12,555 nt of DNA from Terfezia claveryi (lineage: Eukaryota > Ascomycota > Pezizomycetes > Pezizales > Pezizaceae). The notes beneath the pieces were generated by a model. That model made no database searches. It worked only from the letters and a program-made list of their open reading frames with translations, and was not told where the DNA came from. The stretch lies in NCBI GenBank assembly GCA_015179025.1, contig WHUX01000728.1, positions 1 through 12,555 on the forward strand. Direction: 5' to 3'. Made by a program: the position numbers and the translations under genes. Shown here one piece after another: positions 1 through 8,729 of this stretch (the stretch's first letter is position 1; the number at the start of each line of letters is the position of its first letter).

Positions 1-478
1 CTTGGACACCATATCTTCTGTCCATACTTCGAGGGCATCCAGGATGAAGAAAGCGAATATGATATGATGAAGGAAGAAGAGTCCTCAGACTATGAGACTC
101 TATCTACCATACCAGAAGAGGTTTTCAGCGGGTATGATCGTATACCCAATATAAACAAGAACAAACCCTTAACAGTTCTTAGACTAAGTTATAGGCCTCC
201 ATCTTCTGAAAACGCACAACAAAATACCCTCGCTCCTGAAGAAGCAAAAGAAATTGCTATCGACCTGGCTCATAGCAATTGGCAACAACACAAAAGGATG
301 CACTGGTCCTTTTGCCATGATTTTTACTGTCCAGTTCATGGCAGCTCCCACGCCATGAACAACCGTATGTTCACCGTCGAAACATATGCAATCTGCAACC
401 ACTACGGACATGGCAGTTTGAACTGTGACCTGACAGCCTCAGTTCTTAAGAAGGAGAAGGAATTCCTTACGACTCGTA
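1..478 (+). pseudogene. Retroelement-like ORF, left half (5' truncated by window)
   Basis: The frame is open from the first base, so the true start lies outside the window. It encodes an acidic, polar stretch and then a Cys/His-rich patch at about residues 100-140 with CX4CX2H (CHDFYCPVH) and a second motif CNHYGHGSLNC that resembles a zinc knuckle lacking one Cys. I recall patches of this kind from Gag or Pol tails of mushroom Ty3/Gypsy elements, but the assignment is by eye. The ORF nominally continues to 792, but residues after about 159 are transposon sequence: the frame is interrupted at 478 by the DNA transposon. Its continuation lies at 8856 in the same frame once one TA is removed. 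Confidence is good for the interrupted ORF and moderate for its retroelement origin. Confidence 0.5.
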
Positions 479-502
479 CATCAGGAAAAAAAATTTGGCG
501 TC
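479..502. repeat. Left terminal inverted repeat of the transposon
   Basis: It starts CATCAGG, followed by a run of eight A and TTTGGCGTC. It matches the right end with a few substitutions and small indels. TA (477-478) precedes it. Confidence 0.6.
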
Positions 503-760
503 TGGACGCAGCACCAAGTGTCCGGACACGATTTTGCGTCCTGTGCGTCCTGTACGTCCGGACGTCCTACTGCGTCGCAACTCTGTCCAGACGACACCAC
601 CGCCACAGCTGCGTCGCAATAACCGTCCGGACGACACCACAGCCCCCGCTGTATCGGAATACAATCCTGACGCCATTCGTCACGGCATTTACGTCGGACG
701 CTAATTACTTGCAAGCATTCCGTCGGACGATCTGTCTCTGTCTGTGTTACACCCTAGACG
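499..760. repeat. Left subterminal repeat region
   Basis: It contains three copies of the palindrome GTCCGGAC (520-527, 556-563, 625-632), the 18-mer TTTGCGTCCTGTGCGTCC at 533-550 that recurs inverted at 8819-8836, and two tandem 39-bp units starting at 570 and 609 (each begins CTGCGTCGCAA). Two CGTCGGA heptamers sit at 692 and 721. Such arrays are where CACTA-type transposase accessory proteins bind in plants; that role here is inferred. From about 760 to 881 the sequence is AT-rich and is probably the 3' untranslated region of the transposase gene. Confidence 0.6.
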
Positions 761-881
761 TCACGTATCTGATTTACGACATACATATTTAACTGCGCAA
801 TACTCTATATATATTCTATTCAAGTTCTTGTATTGTTCTGCCAGCTATATCTTGATTATTCTTCTGTGAGCTACCGGGTTT

Positions 882-3800
882 CTAGTTTCCATCATGAATA
901 TCATTCCATATATGGAGATCAATACGGTTATTAACAATGTAAAGCTCTTGATCATGAATGGGGATGAGATGGGCCATGCCCTCTATGTCCGCAATTCTTA
1001 TTACCTGATTCTTCTTCGGCAAGCCGACGCGCACCATGCCCTCTGGGCCATCTGGCGTCGATGACCCGACTACTGTCATTAGTGAAACATGTGCAAGGCG
1101 GTACGTATCGTTGTTTCCTACTCGCAGTTTGAACACGGAATTTAGTTGGGCAGGAACCCTGCCGTCAAGTCCACCAGGGGCTTTCCCTGGTGCGGACTTG
1201 CGCCGTCGAACGAATACCCAGTCATGTCTTTCATCTTGGTTTCGGAACTTACCTCCAGTGCACCGCAGATGGTGTAACATGTACCCATCATCATTGAATG
1301 TGGGAACCGCGACTTGGAGGGTGTTAAATACCTCCACCGGGGTGTGTTGTAGACGTGTAACGTCGGACTCTAGGTCGGAGAACTGGGGGTAATTGCGTGC
1401 AAGAAAGGTGCTTGTAAGACTGAGTAGGTCGGGTAGCTGGTATAGTGTCTGCAATGTTTGCAGATTATGTATATCTTTTGTATTTATCAGCCCTTGCAAC
1501 TTATGTCTGGTCTGGTCAGGGGCAGCATCTCTCGGCAGATGTATACCCCACGTCGTCGGATGAAGGATGGTTCGTATTTCGTTGGGTATATGGGGAAGCT
1601 CTGTGACCCATTGGGCAATATTCTTCTCGCGCATGGTGAAATTGTGTGCTCGCGTGTAGGTCTGAATCACTTGAGGTACCGCATTGACATGATTGCTCCG
1701 CCGGTATCCATCCTTGAGAGGCTTATGTAAAGCCTCACAGATATCTGTTGAAAATTGCGGCAGAGATCCATATTCCGCAATTTGATCCGCAAAATGCAAA
1801 ATCAAATGCATTTTTGGAAAATTGTAGTGCGCCCCACTGGTCAGCATGACATGGACCAATTCCTCCGTCTCTTTCTGTAGCTCCTGCTGTAGCTTCCGCC
1901 GTTTTGTTTGGGTCGCTGGACGTGATTCATCTGACGCAAGCAGTCGGAGATGTTCCGCACGGAAGTCTTTCGATGCTAACGTTGCTGCGGCTTTAGAGGA
2001 CTTGGATGCTCGAAACCGAAGAAATAGTTCCTTGTATTTGTGGAAGTCCTCAAGATAATCCTTCATTGATTGGATCGTTCCCGGGGTGTGGACCTTGTAC
2101 TGTGCAATTAGGATAAAGTCGGTGATATACCTAACACACAATATTGCCTTATGGCACGATGCTTTATGTCGGGTCGCAAGAGCAGGGGCGTCAGAGGTCC
2201 GACTGAGTGCAGCAGCAAATACTGCCAACAGTACCCGTAGTAGGTTCCGCATTTCTTTCCCTTGCCATTGGGAGACAGATCGGTATGCTTTGTTTGGTCT
2301 CGTAAACCCCGGGAATGGTGGCAATCGGGACCAAATGTGATCGAAAACCGTAAGGCGTCCGATGTGATCCAGGAATTCCTGGATCCATTTCATCAAGTGT
2401 TTTAGCATCCCCAGATACAGCGTGTGCAATGTATCCCCGCGAACAAGTGTATGGGGTTCGAGGTTGGGGACATGCCAAAGGGCATTGTTGATCTGCTTGA
2501 CTCCGTCGGTTTGTAGTACGGCCTGGTTGGACTTGCGGTATGCGGTGGCATACCGGGAGTGTTGCCGGGGGTTGTGTGGCGTATCCGGGAGGTCTCCAAA
2601 TTCATTTGGGGGGGCAATGCAAACTGGGCATCGATTGGTGAGAATGCCATGAATCATGACATTCTCCATGTGATCGGCCAACCAGGCAGAGAGTCTAGGT
2701 ACACATTTGCGTACCTTCTCATCACAGCAGACCATTTCTATCCCTTCCTGACATCCTGCGTCGGCCAGAGGGCTGAGGATGGAACTCAGAATCTCATGCG
2801 TGACCTGGAGGGCGTCCAATTCCTGTGCTTCGACTGGGTTGCCAGGAATCTTGTCGAGACGCTTAGGGGGGATGGGTAATAGTGCAATTGGGATCCAAGC
2901 ATTCATAGTTGGTTTATTGCGTATGGTGGACTTGATGTTCCCTATGCTCATGTATAGGGGCCACAATTTCTTGTCCCCAGAAAAGTTTGTAAGATGGGTC
3001 TGGTCCGATGCCAAAAGGACGGGGACCAGTGTAGACCCGACGGGAATGAGCTTCTGTAAGACGTAAGCAAGTAGCCATGGTAGGATAATTAGGGAACATA
3101 CCTGTTGCTCCCACCACCAGGTTGCGGTGTTTATCTCGGAATATATTCGGTCGTTATCCTTGTTAAATAACCTCACCGGTTCCCAGACCACATGGGTCAC
3201 AAATGCTCTCTGCCGCAAGAGATATTTAATGCAATCTACTATGTTCCGATAGTAGAAATCAGACTTCGACGTAACGCATATTGCACAGATCCTGTGGTCC
3301 ACTCAGGATCCGCAACCATTTTGTCCATTTGCTTCCATAACGTGTACCCCGATTTGAACGAGACCTTTGACGTCGGACTGACGCCGAGCGTGCTCAGCAA
3401 TAAGTCGTCACGGAAGAAACCGTCAATCCTGTGCTTTGGAACCTTGCTAAGGGTGAAAAAGCGGGCAAGCTTATAATCCCGTGCGTTGAGAAATGGATGG
3501 AGGTGATTGTACCTGGCTGAGCGCTGATTCACAAATGGATACTCGCGTACAGGCTGTCCAGCCTGATATCTGGCGGAAGGCCCCTAGTGACGTCAGTGGT
3601 GTATGGACATCCGTCGGTAGGGGGGTCGGCGGCGGGGTCAGCAGTTCCGGGAATGGGTTCTGCATCAGACTCATTCCCGGAGTCTTCAATCTCATCCTGC
3701 TCCACCTCCTCAAGGCGGGACCGTCAATGTCATCTTCCTCAACCGGCGAAAACTGTTTGTCAAGTTCCTGTTCAACTTCATCAAATTCAGGAATGCCTCC

Positions 3801-4066
3801 GTAAAACCCTTCAGCTTCAACAGTTAGATATCAGCAATGCTTCAGCAAGAAGCCTCACCTTCGTAGGTCAATCCTCCGCCTGGTTGTTCACCTGATTTTT
3901 CGAGGGAGGCCTCGGTTTGCTGCAGACCGTAGGTTGGCCGACGTGGAGGAGGGGTGAATGTCTGTCCGACTTTGTCGCGATGTTTGTGCTCTAGATGATT
4001 AGAATATGCACCCCAAGAAGCATACCTACTATTACACCAGGGACAGTAGGTTTTGGTGGTGTTCAT
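882..4066 (-). CDS. Plavaka-type transposase with N-terminal C2H2 finger (frameshifted)
   Basis: Expected to excise and integrate the surrounding element in the nucleus. Exon 1 (4066 to 3859) encodes a C2H2 finger, CPWCNSRYASWGAYSNHLEH. A 50-bp intron (3858-3809; GTGAGG, branch CTAAC) leads to an acidic linker and a domain with the family-like words HLHPFLNARDYKLARFF. The main frame (3302 to 882) is uninterrupted and contains WWWEQQ, TLVPVLLASDQTHLTNFSGD, RGDTLHTLYLGMLKHLMKW and ICEALHKPLKDGYRRSN. The candidate catalytic triad is Asp100 (SDQT), Asp290 (GDTLH) and Glu523 (ICEALH), counted from 3302. The C-terminus (HLIPIHDQELYIVN) also fits the family. A further 48-bp intron lies at 3054-3101. 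Three -1 frame changes are inferred near 3714-3722, 3538-3550 and 3239-3302; the open frame at 3302 starts with GTG, so it is a continuation, not a real start. The family call is firm; activity is uncertain. Confidence 0.85.
3054..3101 (-). other. In-frame 48-bp intron in the transposase
   Basis: On the minus strand the sequence reads CAG, then GTATGTTCCC, ending GTCTTACAG before AAGCTC. It adds 16 codons without a stop (VCSLIILPWLLAYVLQ) between WWWEQQ and the segment before TLVPV. In the family these two blocks are close together, and the insert is a hydrophobic stretch out of place in a catalytic core. Donor and acceptor are both consensus, so the plain ORF translation of this region overstates the protein by 16 residues. 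Confidence 0.75.
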
Positions 4067-4185
4067 TTCGGAGGTTGTGTAATTTCACGTTGTCTTTGGT
4101 GAGTGGTATTGTTGGTGAGTAGTGTCGAAGTGAAGTTTATATCAAGCTCGTCAGGAGTTTGCCTAGAGCCGTCGGGTTTGGACAT
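4063..4185 (-). other. 40-codon upstream ORF overlapping the transposase start (ATGA)
   Basis: An ATG at 4185-4183 opens a 40-residue frame beginning MSKPDGSRQTPDELDINF. Its TGA stop (4065-4063) overlaps the transposase ATG (4066-4064) as ATGA. It may be a regulatory upstream ORF. If one base is missing here, it would instead be the true N-terminus of the transposase, since the offset has the same sign as the other inferred frameshifts. It contains part of a repeat also found at 4460-4503. Confidence 0.4.
4142..4185. repeat. Degenerate direct repeat, copy 1
   Basis: This 44-bp segment matches 4460-4503 at 33 of 44 positions without gaps. The best-conserved part is GCCTAGAGCCGTCGGGTTTG (one mismatch in the other copy). 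Read on the minus strand, both copies encode KPDG(S/T)R, which suggests duplicated coding sequence. Confidence 0.6.
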
Positions 4186-4214
4186 AAATAAGCTATGTGT
4201 TAGTTGGCAAATAT

Positions 4215-4325
4215 AAAAAAAAAAGTCAAAGACTGAGTAAGGAATCGAACCTGTGCATTAGATACCTACCCAAAAAAAATTTAATCACATAATGAAAACT
4301 TAACCACTGCACCACAACTCATAAT
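4215..4325 (-). other. tRNA-like Pol III unit (SINE head or tRNA pseudogene)
   Basis: The minus strand has a consensus A box, TGGTGCAGTGG (4314-4304), a perfect B box, GGTTCGATTCC (4251-4241), and a run of ten T (4224-4215) shortly downstream, as in a Pol III terminator. The A-to-B gap of 52 nt is longer than in an intronless tRNA. I could not fold a full cloverleaf: the T stem pairs over only three positions and the acceptor strands do not pair properly. A tRNA-derived SINE head or a decayed tRNA is therefore more likely than a working tRNA. Confidence 0.4.
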
Positions 4326-4459
4326 ATGTAAAATTTATTATAATGCGTTCCATATAGAATGCTTCTCCATTAATCTCGATATTTATTGTATTCAAAGCAA
4401 AGTTGTTTGTGTTATGTATATTCCCGTGTGCGGTGCATACTAGAGTATACATTTGTAGG

Positions 4460-4503
4460 CCAAGCATGTCTTGGGATGGCCTAGTGCCGTCGGGTTTGAA
4501 TAT
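4460..4503. repeat. Degenerate direct repeat, copy 2
   Basis: Partner of 4142-4185, about 318 bp away. It lies in a minus-strand 81-codon open frame (4545-4300) that includes FKPDGTRPSQDMLGLQ. I do not recognise that frame and do not call it a gene. The two copies bracket the tRNA-like unit. Confidence 0.6.
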
Positions 4504-4794
4504 GACCTGGTACTTGCATTTCTTTACGTTTTGAAGTTTGACCACTAATGGTCATATTCTCTAATGTAGCCATCGGAAATGTAGTATAAGAGATCCAGTG
4601 GACCCCGTCTTGTAGTCCTATCATTCCTACGTACTTAGTATCCACTTCAGCTTAACGAGACTACTTCAGCTATCACAGCCACCTTTGCGTTGACCGCAAA
4701 CACCAAGAAGAACTTATTTCCCTATACGGTAATCTCTAACTCTCACCGACGCACGTAGGCTAATACGACACATACTAGGGATAAGTCAGCGAGA

Positions 4795-5980
4795 ATGGTT
4801 ACTCCGAAAAACTTAATTCAGAACGCAAAGACAGACTTAGGGTGGGATACCCGAGATGCCGATTACACATCGTGGCGCAATGCTGTGAAGGACTATTGTG
4901 CGCAACAATCAATCCGCAGTTGGGCCTCGGCTAGCCACAATGAGAAGGATGCTCTGGTTATTGCGGCTCGAAACTTCACTGGGATGAGGAGTACTATGAG
5001 AAATCGACTAGCTGTGGTTCCGAACACCACAAAAAGGCACTGGAAGCACTACTCAGGATTGCCTCAAAAAGCGCTCCGAGACCGCGAAAAATTTGGCGAT
5101 CAAGCGAGCTCGTAAGAGGGCACAGCCTGATGAGAACTCCGACGCAGAGGATGAAGTGTCTGACGGCGGCGAAGCCCCAGGGACTGCCGTGGCTTTCTGG
5201 GTGGTGACCCTGAGATAGGAGGGCATAGGGATATCAACGGATGGATTTGGGATGTGAGGAATAGAAGAAATATGGGGGTTATTGAGAATAAGACTCTAGA
5301 TGGTATATGGAATATGGTGAAAGCTGATGTTCCTGCGGATAGAAAAGTGCGCCAAATTTTGGGAGCACTTGAGGACCCCGTGGCTCCCGTCCTGACATTC
5401 CCAGCAGACTATACGAGTCTGAATTCTGACGCACAAGTGAGGGTTTCTTACGAATAACGCAAGCAAAACCAGTGCGTATATTCGTTCTACTGCATTCCGT
5501 GCCCCCAAGGGCCAACACCCCCCCCCCCGCTGGAGCCAAACCATACTTCGATCTGGACAGATTTGACCCACCGAATGAATATGATGATTTTGCTGAGGAT
5601 TCCGACGCCAATGTACGCAATATCGCTGGAGTCCGTCGGCGCCGCATGCAACAAGAGACCACACATTTGAACAAAGAAAGCACGAACTACGTGCAAGAGT
5701 GGCCCGCCAGGAAGAAACCCTAAGGGAAGTAAAGAGGGAGCATAAGCGCCTCTTCCCCAACGCCGGCATCATCGACTCCGATGATGAGGATTACTGCTAC
5801 ATTCGGTGCCTCAAACAGCCCAAATGTACCACTGGTCCGCAACTCATCAAGGCACGTCAAGTTGTACGTGCAGGGCGTCGGGCTACCCAGTTAAACCGAC
5901 ATCTCGGAGTTCGACGATTTGTGAGCAAAGTTCGTGGGTTGAATGCAGCCCAACACGCATGGGAGGCGTTAAATGGTTAG
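4795..5980 (+). pseudogene. Unrecognised transposon companion gene (basic, coiled coil; frameshifted)
   Basis: I do not recognise this family. The ATG at 4795 opens MVTPKNLIQNAKTDLGW, followed by a Trp-rich, probably folded N-terminal part (TSWRNAVKDYCAQQSIRSW). Coherent protein then continues in successive frames: DEEYYEKS (from 4980), a basic KRARKRAQ stretch running into an acidic one (5100-5160), GGHRDINGWIWDVRN (5215-5265), PYFDLDRFDPPNEYDDF (5541-5591), a charged coiled-coil-like part (5630-5760), and a basic C-terminus ending WEALNG. The frame changes near 4975, 5060, 5188, the C11 run 5518-5528, and 5668 are all of the -1 type. Likely introns are 5437-5472 (GTGAGG..CCAG) and 5976-6028 (GTTAGT..CTAAC..ATATAG); the latter would give a stop at 6033. 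A nuclear, DNA-binding partner of the transposase is conceivable from the charge pattern and position, but this is inference. Confidence 0.5.
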
Positions 5981-6084
5981 TACACCCCTACTAACTCCTG
6001 GAATTGCGAGCTAACCTACAACATATAGCCTAGGTGACTTTGTACGTCGGGAGTTAGTCTGGTCAGCGGAATTTCTTTACGGTT

Positions 6085-6240
6085 GGTTTATTTTTTTTTT
6101 TTTTTTTGGGTAGTCGAGTTCTTTTATAGTTAGTCGGGTTGATTATAATTAGTTTTTTTTTTTTTTGGGTAGTCGAGTTCTTTTGTAGTTAGTCGGGTTT
6201 TTTTGTAGTTAGTCGGGTTTTAGTATAGTTGAGTCGGGTG
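6085..6240 (+). promoter_or_regulatory. T-rich tandem repeats with AGTCGGGTT motif upstream of the DUF6532-like gene
   Basis: Two copies of a unit made of a long T run, GGGTAGTCGAGTTC (6108-6121, 6167-6180), TTTTRTAGTT and AGTCGGGTT (6132-6140, 6191-6199) are followed by extra copies of the last word at 6211-6219 and, as AGTCGGGTG, at 6232-6240. The array sits between the end of the upstream gene and the start of the DUF6532-like gene. It could be a promoter element or operator array; that role is inferred only from position. Confidence 0.45.
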
Positions 6241-6289
6241 TTTCTCAAGATAAGAGAATAGATGAGCATTTCACCCATTGACCACTTCT

Positions 6290-6450
6290 CGTCCACCCTC
6301 GCCCCTACATTTCCTTTACATCTGAAATTCAAGATTTACAGCTTCACACATCCAACATCCCCACGTACCCCTGTCCCCTCCCTACCTATCCCCTCCCTGC
6401 CCTCCCTGTGCCCTTGTCTTCTATCCCTGTCCCTCTGGTTTACTTGCATA
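6290..6450 (+). promoter_or_regulatory. CT-rich leader/core promoter of the DUF6532-like gene
   Basis: The last 110 bases before the ATG at 6451 are strongly pyrimidine-rich on the plus strand (repeated CCCTCCCTRCC words). CT-rich tracts just upstream of the start are typical of well-transcribed fungal genes. An ATG at 6262 is in frame, but it would encode a low-complexity Pro/Ser/Leu leader across this tract, so 6451 is preferred. Confidence 0.4.
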
Positions 6451-8145
6451 ATGTCCCGACGCTCCCAAGGAGTCAACCGACAGCGAACAGTTATATCCTC
6501 TTCATTTCAGGAGGATACCGAAGGGGAGGATGATGAGGATACTGTATTACAGCCTCCCCATCTTGCTCTGTCTTCCAAAAGACTTGCTGAGTCAGATGGA
6601 GGACGTCCAGCCAGAAAACTTCGAATCGATTATGGTGCACCAAAGACACCACGTTCTGCAGCACACCCATCGAGTTCTGCAGCACACCCATCGAGTTCTG
6701 CAGCACACCCATCGAGTTCTGCAGCACACCCATCGAGTTCAAGGCAGCGAGTGAGTACCACCCCCACACCTAAATCAAGATGAGCCTGGCTAACCATGAT
6801 GTACATAGTCCTCGCCACCGCGCTCTCTACTGGCAGAGGGCAGCCACGTCCCCACCACACTGAGTCCAGTGCCGGTGACATGCCAAGTGATACATTCAGC
6901 TTGAACTCAGAAGGCCATACTCAGGAGGAAGAAGAGCTTGGACTCACGATCCAGAAGCCACCTCGCGTCGGGCCCAGATCCCGCTCATTTTTCTCAGTTC
7001 CTGACGAATACAAGGAACTGGTCCGTCGAGCTGCCTCCCATGTGCGGCATTATACCCTTTTCGGAAATCCAATGCTCAATGCAGAGGAAATCCAACAATT
7101 ATTATCTGTAACTTGGGTCAAGGCACAGGAGGAAACCGGCGAGACACTACCACGCCTGAAAATTGCAAGTACTCATGTATGTAATACTCCCTATGCGTGA
7201 CGTCGGATGGTAATCTAAACCATCACAGCTCCACAGCATCCACTCCCGAACTCGCTCACATCTTGTTTACGAATGTAAACGCAGTATTGTGGGCGTCTTC
7301 GGGTTGGACAAGCTGCCCCAACACGAGGTAGCTCAGGGGTGAGCTATCTCCTATTCCAGGATCGGTTCATCTGTCGGGAAGACGGACGAGAGGTAAAGCT
7401 TCCTTCTTGCGTCGGAAGTCTGACATGTCTAACCTGTCTAATACTCATGTAGACCCACCAAAAGCATTTCCGAGGGAGCGAAATAACAGAAATCATTTTC
7501 CGCAAATATTTCTCCACTCTCAAGCAGCGGGGGAACTGCGATGAATCCTTCTTTGATGCTATCAATGAGGTCTTCATTTGCCTGGTGACCTCGGCCATGC
7601 GACATTGCCTCAAAGCATGGATGACCGGGGTGTATGTTGAACCTCCGAGTGCGACAAAATTCAAATACGATTCAACCGTCAGTAAGTATTTCTAATCCGA
7701 CGTAGGCAGCTCACTTTCTGACGCGTATAGCAACGTACCAACGGTTTTTGGCCACCTGGAATGCCCACCCAAGGAGAGTACGTATGCTCCTATTGGCGGC
7801 CATAAAGGCCGATATACGCACACGTTTGGCCGCTGCACAACAAAAAGGGTGTCTGGAATCAGACCAGCCCTGGAAGTTGGTGATACCTCGGCCTTTGAGG
7901 CCGAGCTTATGCAGGAACTTCTCCAAGCGACCCGAGCAGCTCGCGTTACACGGCAACGGATTCCCGACGCCTTCCACCGGCAGGGCGACCAAGGTGAGAA
8001 GGAAGACCACTCCCGTAAGTTTACGTCTTTCTATACTCATAACTACTCAGAAAAGGCTAATTCTAACTCACATGTAGAAACCGATGTAGAAGCCGCAGAA
8101 CACGAGACCGATAATGAACTTGAAGAGGAGACGGATGATGACTGA
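6451..8145 (+). CDS. DUF6532-like protein, six exons, carried by the transposon
   Basis: Exons: 6451-6750, 6809-7176, 7229-7392, 7453-7681, 7731-8014, 8078-8145. All five introns (49-63 bp) have GTRAGT/GTATGT/GTAAAG donors, CTAAC-like branch points and YAG acceptors, and phases agree. The product would be about 470 residues. Residues 1-100 are disordered, with acidic EDTEGEDDEDT and four SAAHPSS repeats. The central domain has VRHYTLFGNPMLNAEE, RTRSHLVYECKRSIVGVFG, DRFICREDGRE, HFRGSEITEIIFRKYFSTLK and SAMRHCLKAWMTGVYVEP, which I recognise as the mushroom domain DUF6532 (function unknown). The tail is acidic (NELEEETDDD). Three -1 frame changes are needed, near 6875, at the GGGG 7336-7339 and at A5G3 7842-7849; two are homopolymers, so sequence error is possible. 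The last intron has no stop and its length is a multiple of three, so it is invisible in a plain ORF. Role in the element is unknown. Confidence 0.7.
6655..6738 (+). repeat. Four perfect 21-bp tandem repeats in exon 1
   Basis: The unit TCTGCAGCACACCCATCGAG plus T is repeated exactly four times with no substitutions. It is in frame and encodes SAAHPSS. Perfect identity points to recent expansion, and copy number is likely to vary between element copies. Confidence 0.95.
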
Positions 8146-8728
8146 ATAACTCCGGAAATATCATACCCCAATACATATGACATGGCAGCATTCTGGCCTC
8201 TTTTTTTTTTTTGCTACATGATTTTTCTTTTTCTTGCTATACATGCATGTATAAATATACGTTTTTTGTGAATGGATTAGGTACCTCAAGTATGAAATAA
8301 AGGCAATATCAGAGTAGAACTAAGTACAATGGTGGATGCATACCCGGGATTCACCTGCTTGGTACGCAGGCAGTCCCGACATAGCATATCGGGGACCCAG
8401 CGTTTGTGGCGTGAGATCTGAGCAGACCAGAGTTGAAGACGGGTAGGCATTTGTGCAAGCATTGGGGAAGAGTACCCAATAGACATATGGAGTTGGTGAC
8501 GAAGTTCGCGAGTGTGACGGCGTCAAGATGGATCTGCAATTTGCTACAGTGTCATGAACGGTTCTACAATTCGGATTGACATCAGGGATCCAGGAGGACC
8601 GCGCATAGACATCAAAGGCGTGGGTTCACCAACAAGTTGCGTCGGGACAAGGCTTCCAACCAGAGTCGCGTCCCAGGCACAGGGCCTCCTGCCAAGCAAT
8701 GGTGTTGAGTATCAGGCGTGAGAGCACC
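8146..8728. other. 3' flank of the DUF6532-like gene; no confident gene
   Basis: Just after the stop lies a T11 run (8201-8211) and AT-rich sequence that is probably the 3' untranslated region. From about 8330 to 8700 the base composition becomes coding-like on the minus strand. Open frames there contain WSAQISRHKRWVPDMLCRDC (about 8420-8360), followed by a good donor (CAG then GTGAATCC, exon edge near 8355). However, frames are short and interrupted and I recognise no family, so no gene is called. Confidence 0.35.
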
Positions 8729-8729
8729 G

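Noticed and set aside
1036..3066. Plus-strand open frames of 70-118 codons across the transposase
   Set aside because: They are antisense shadows of the transposase frame with no recognisable domain.
4300..4545. 81-codon minus-strand frame upstream of the transposase as a gene
   Set aside because: No family recognised; its end overlaps the tRNA-like unit and its start has no promoter-like context. Recorded only through the direct repeat.
6751..6843. Longer first intron ending at GGGCAG (6843), which would avoid a frameshift
   Set aside because: The acceptor at 6808 has a proper CTAAC branch point and ACATAG; the longer version lacks both. It remains possible if the sequence is exact.
6491..6881. 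Minus-strand frames with repeated NSMGVLQ or ELDGCAA peptides
   Set aside because: Antisense translations of the 21-bp coding repeat in exon 1 of the DUF6532-like gene.
7328..7359. A 32-nt intron in the DUF6532-like gene (GTAGCT..CCAG)
   Set aside because: Too short and without a branch point. Reading through with one missing G in the GGGG run gives a better continuous protein.
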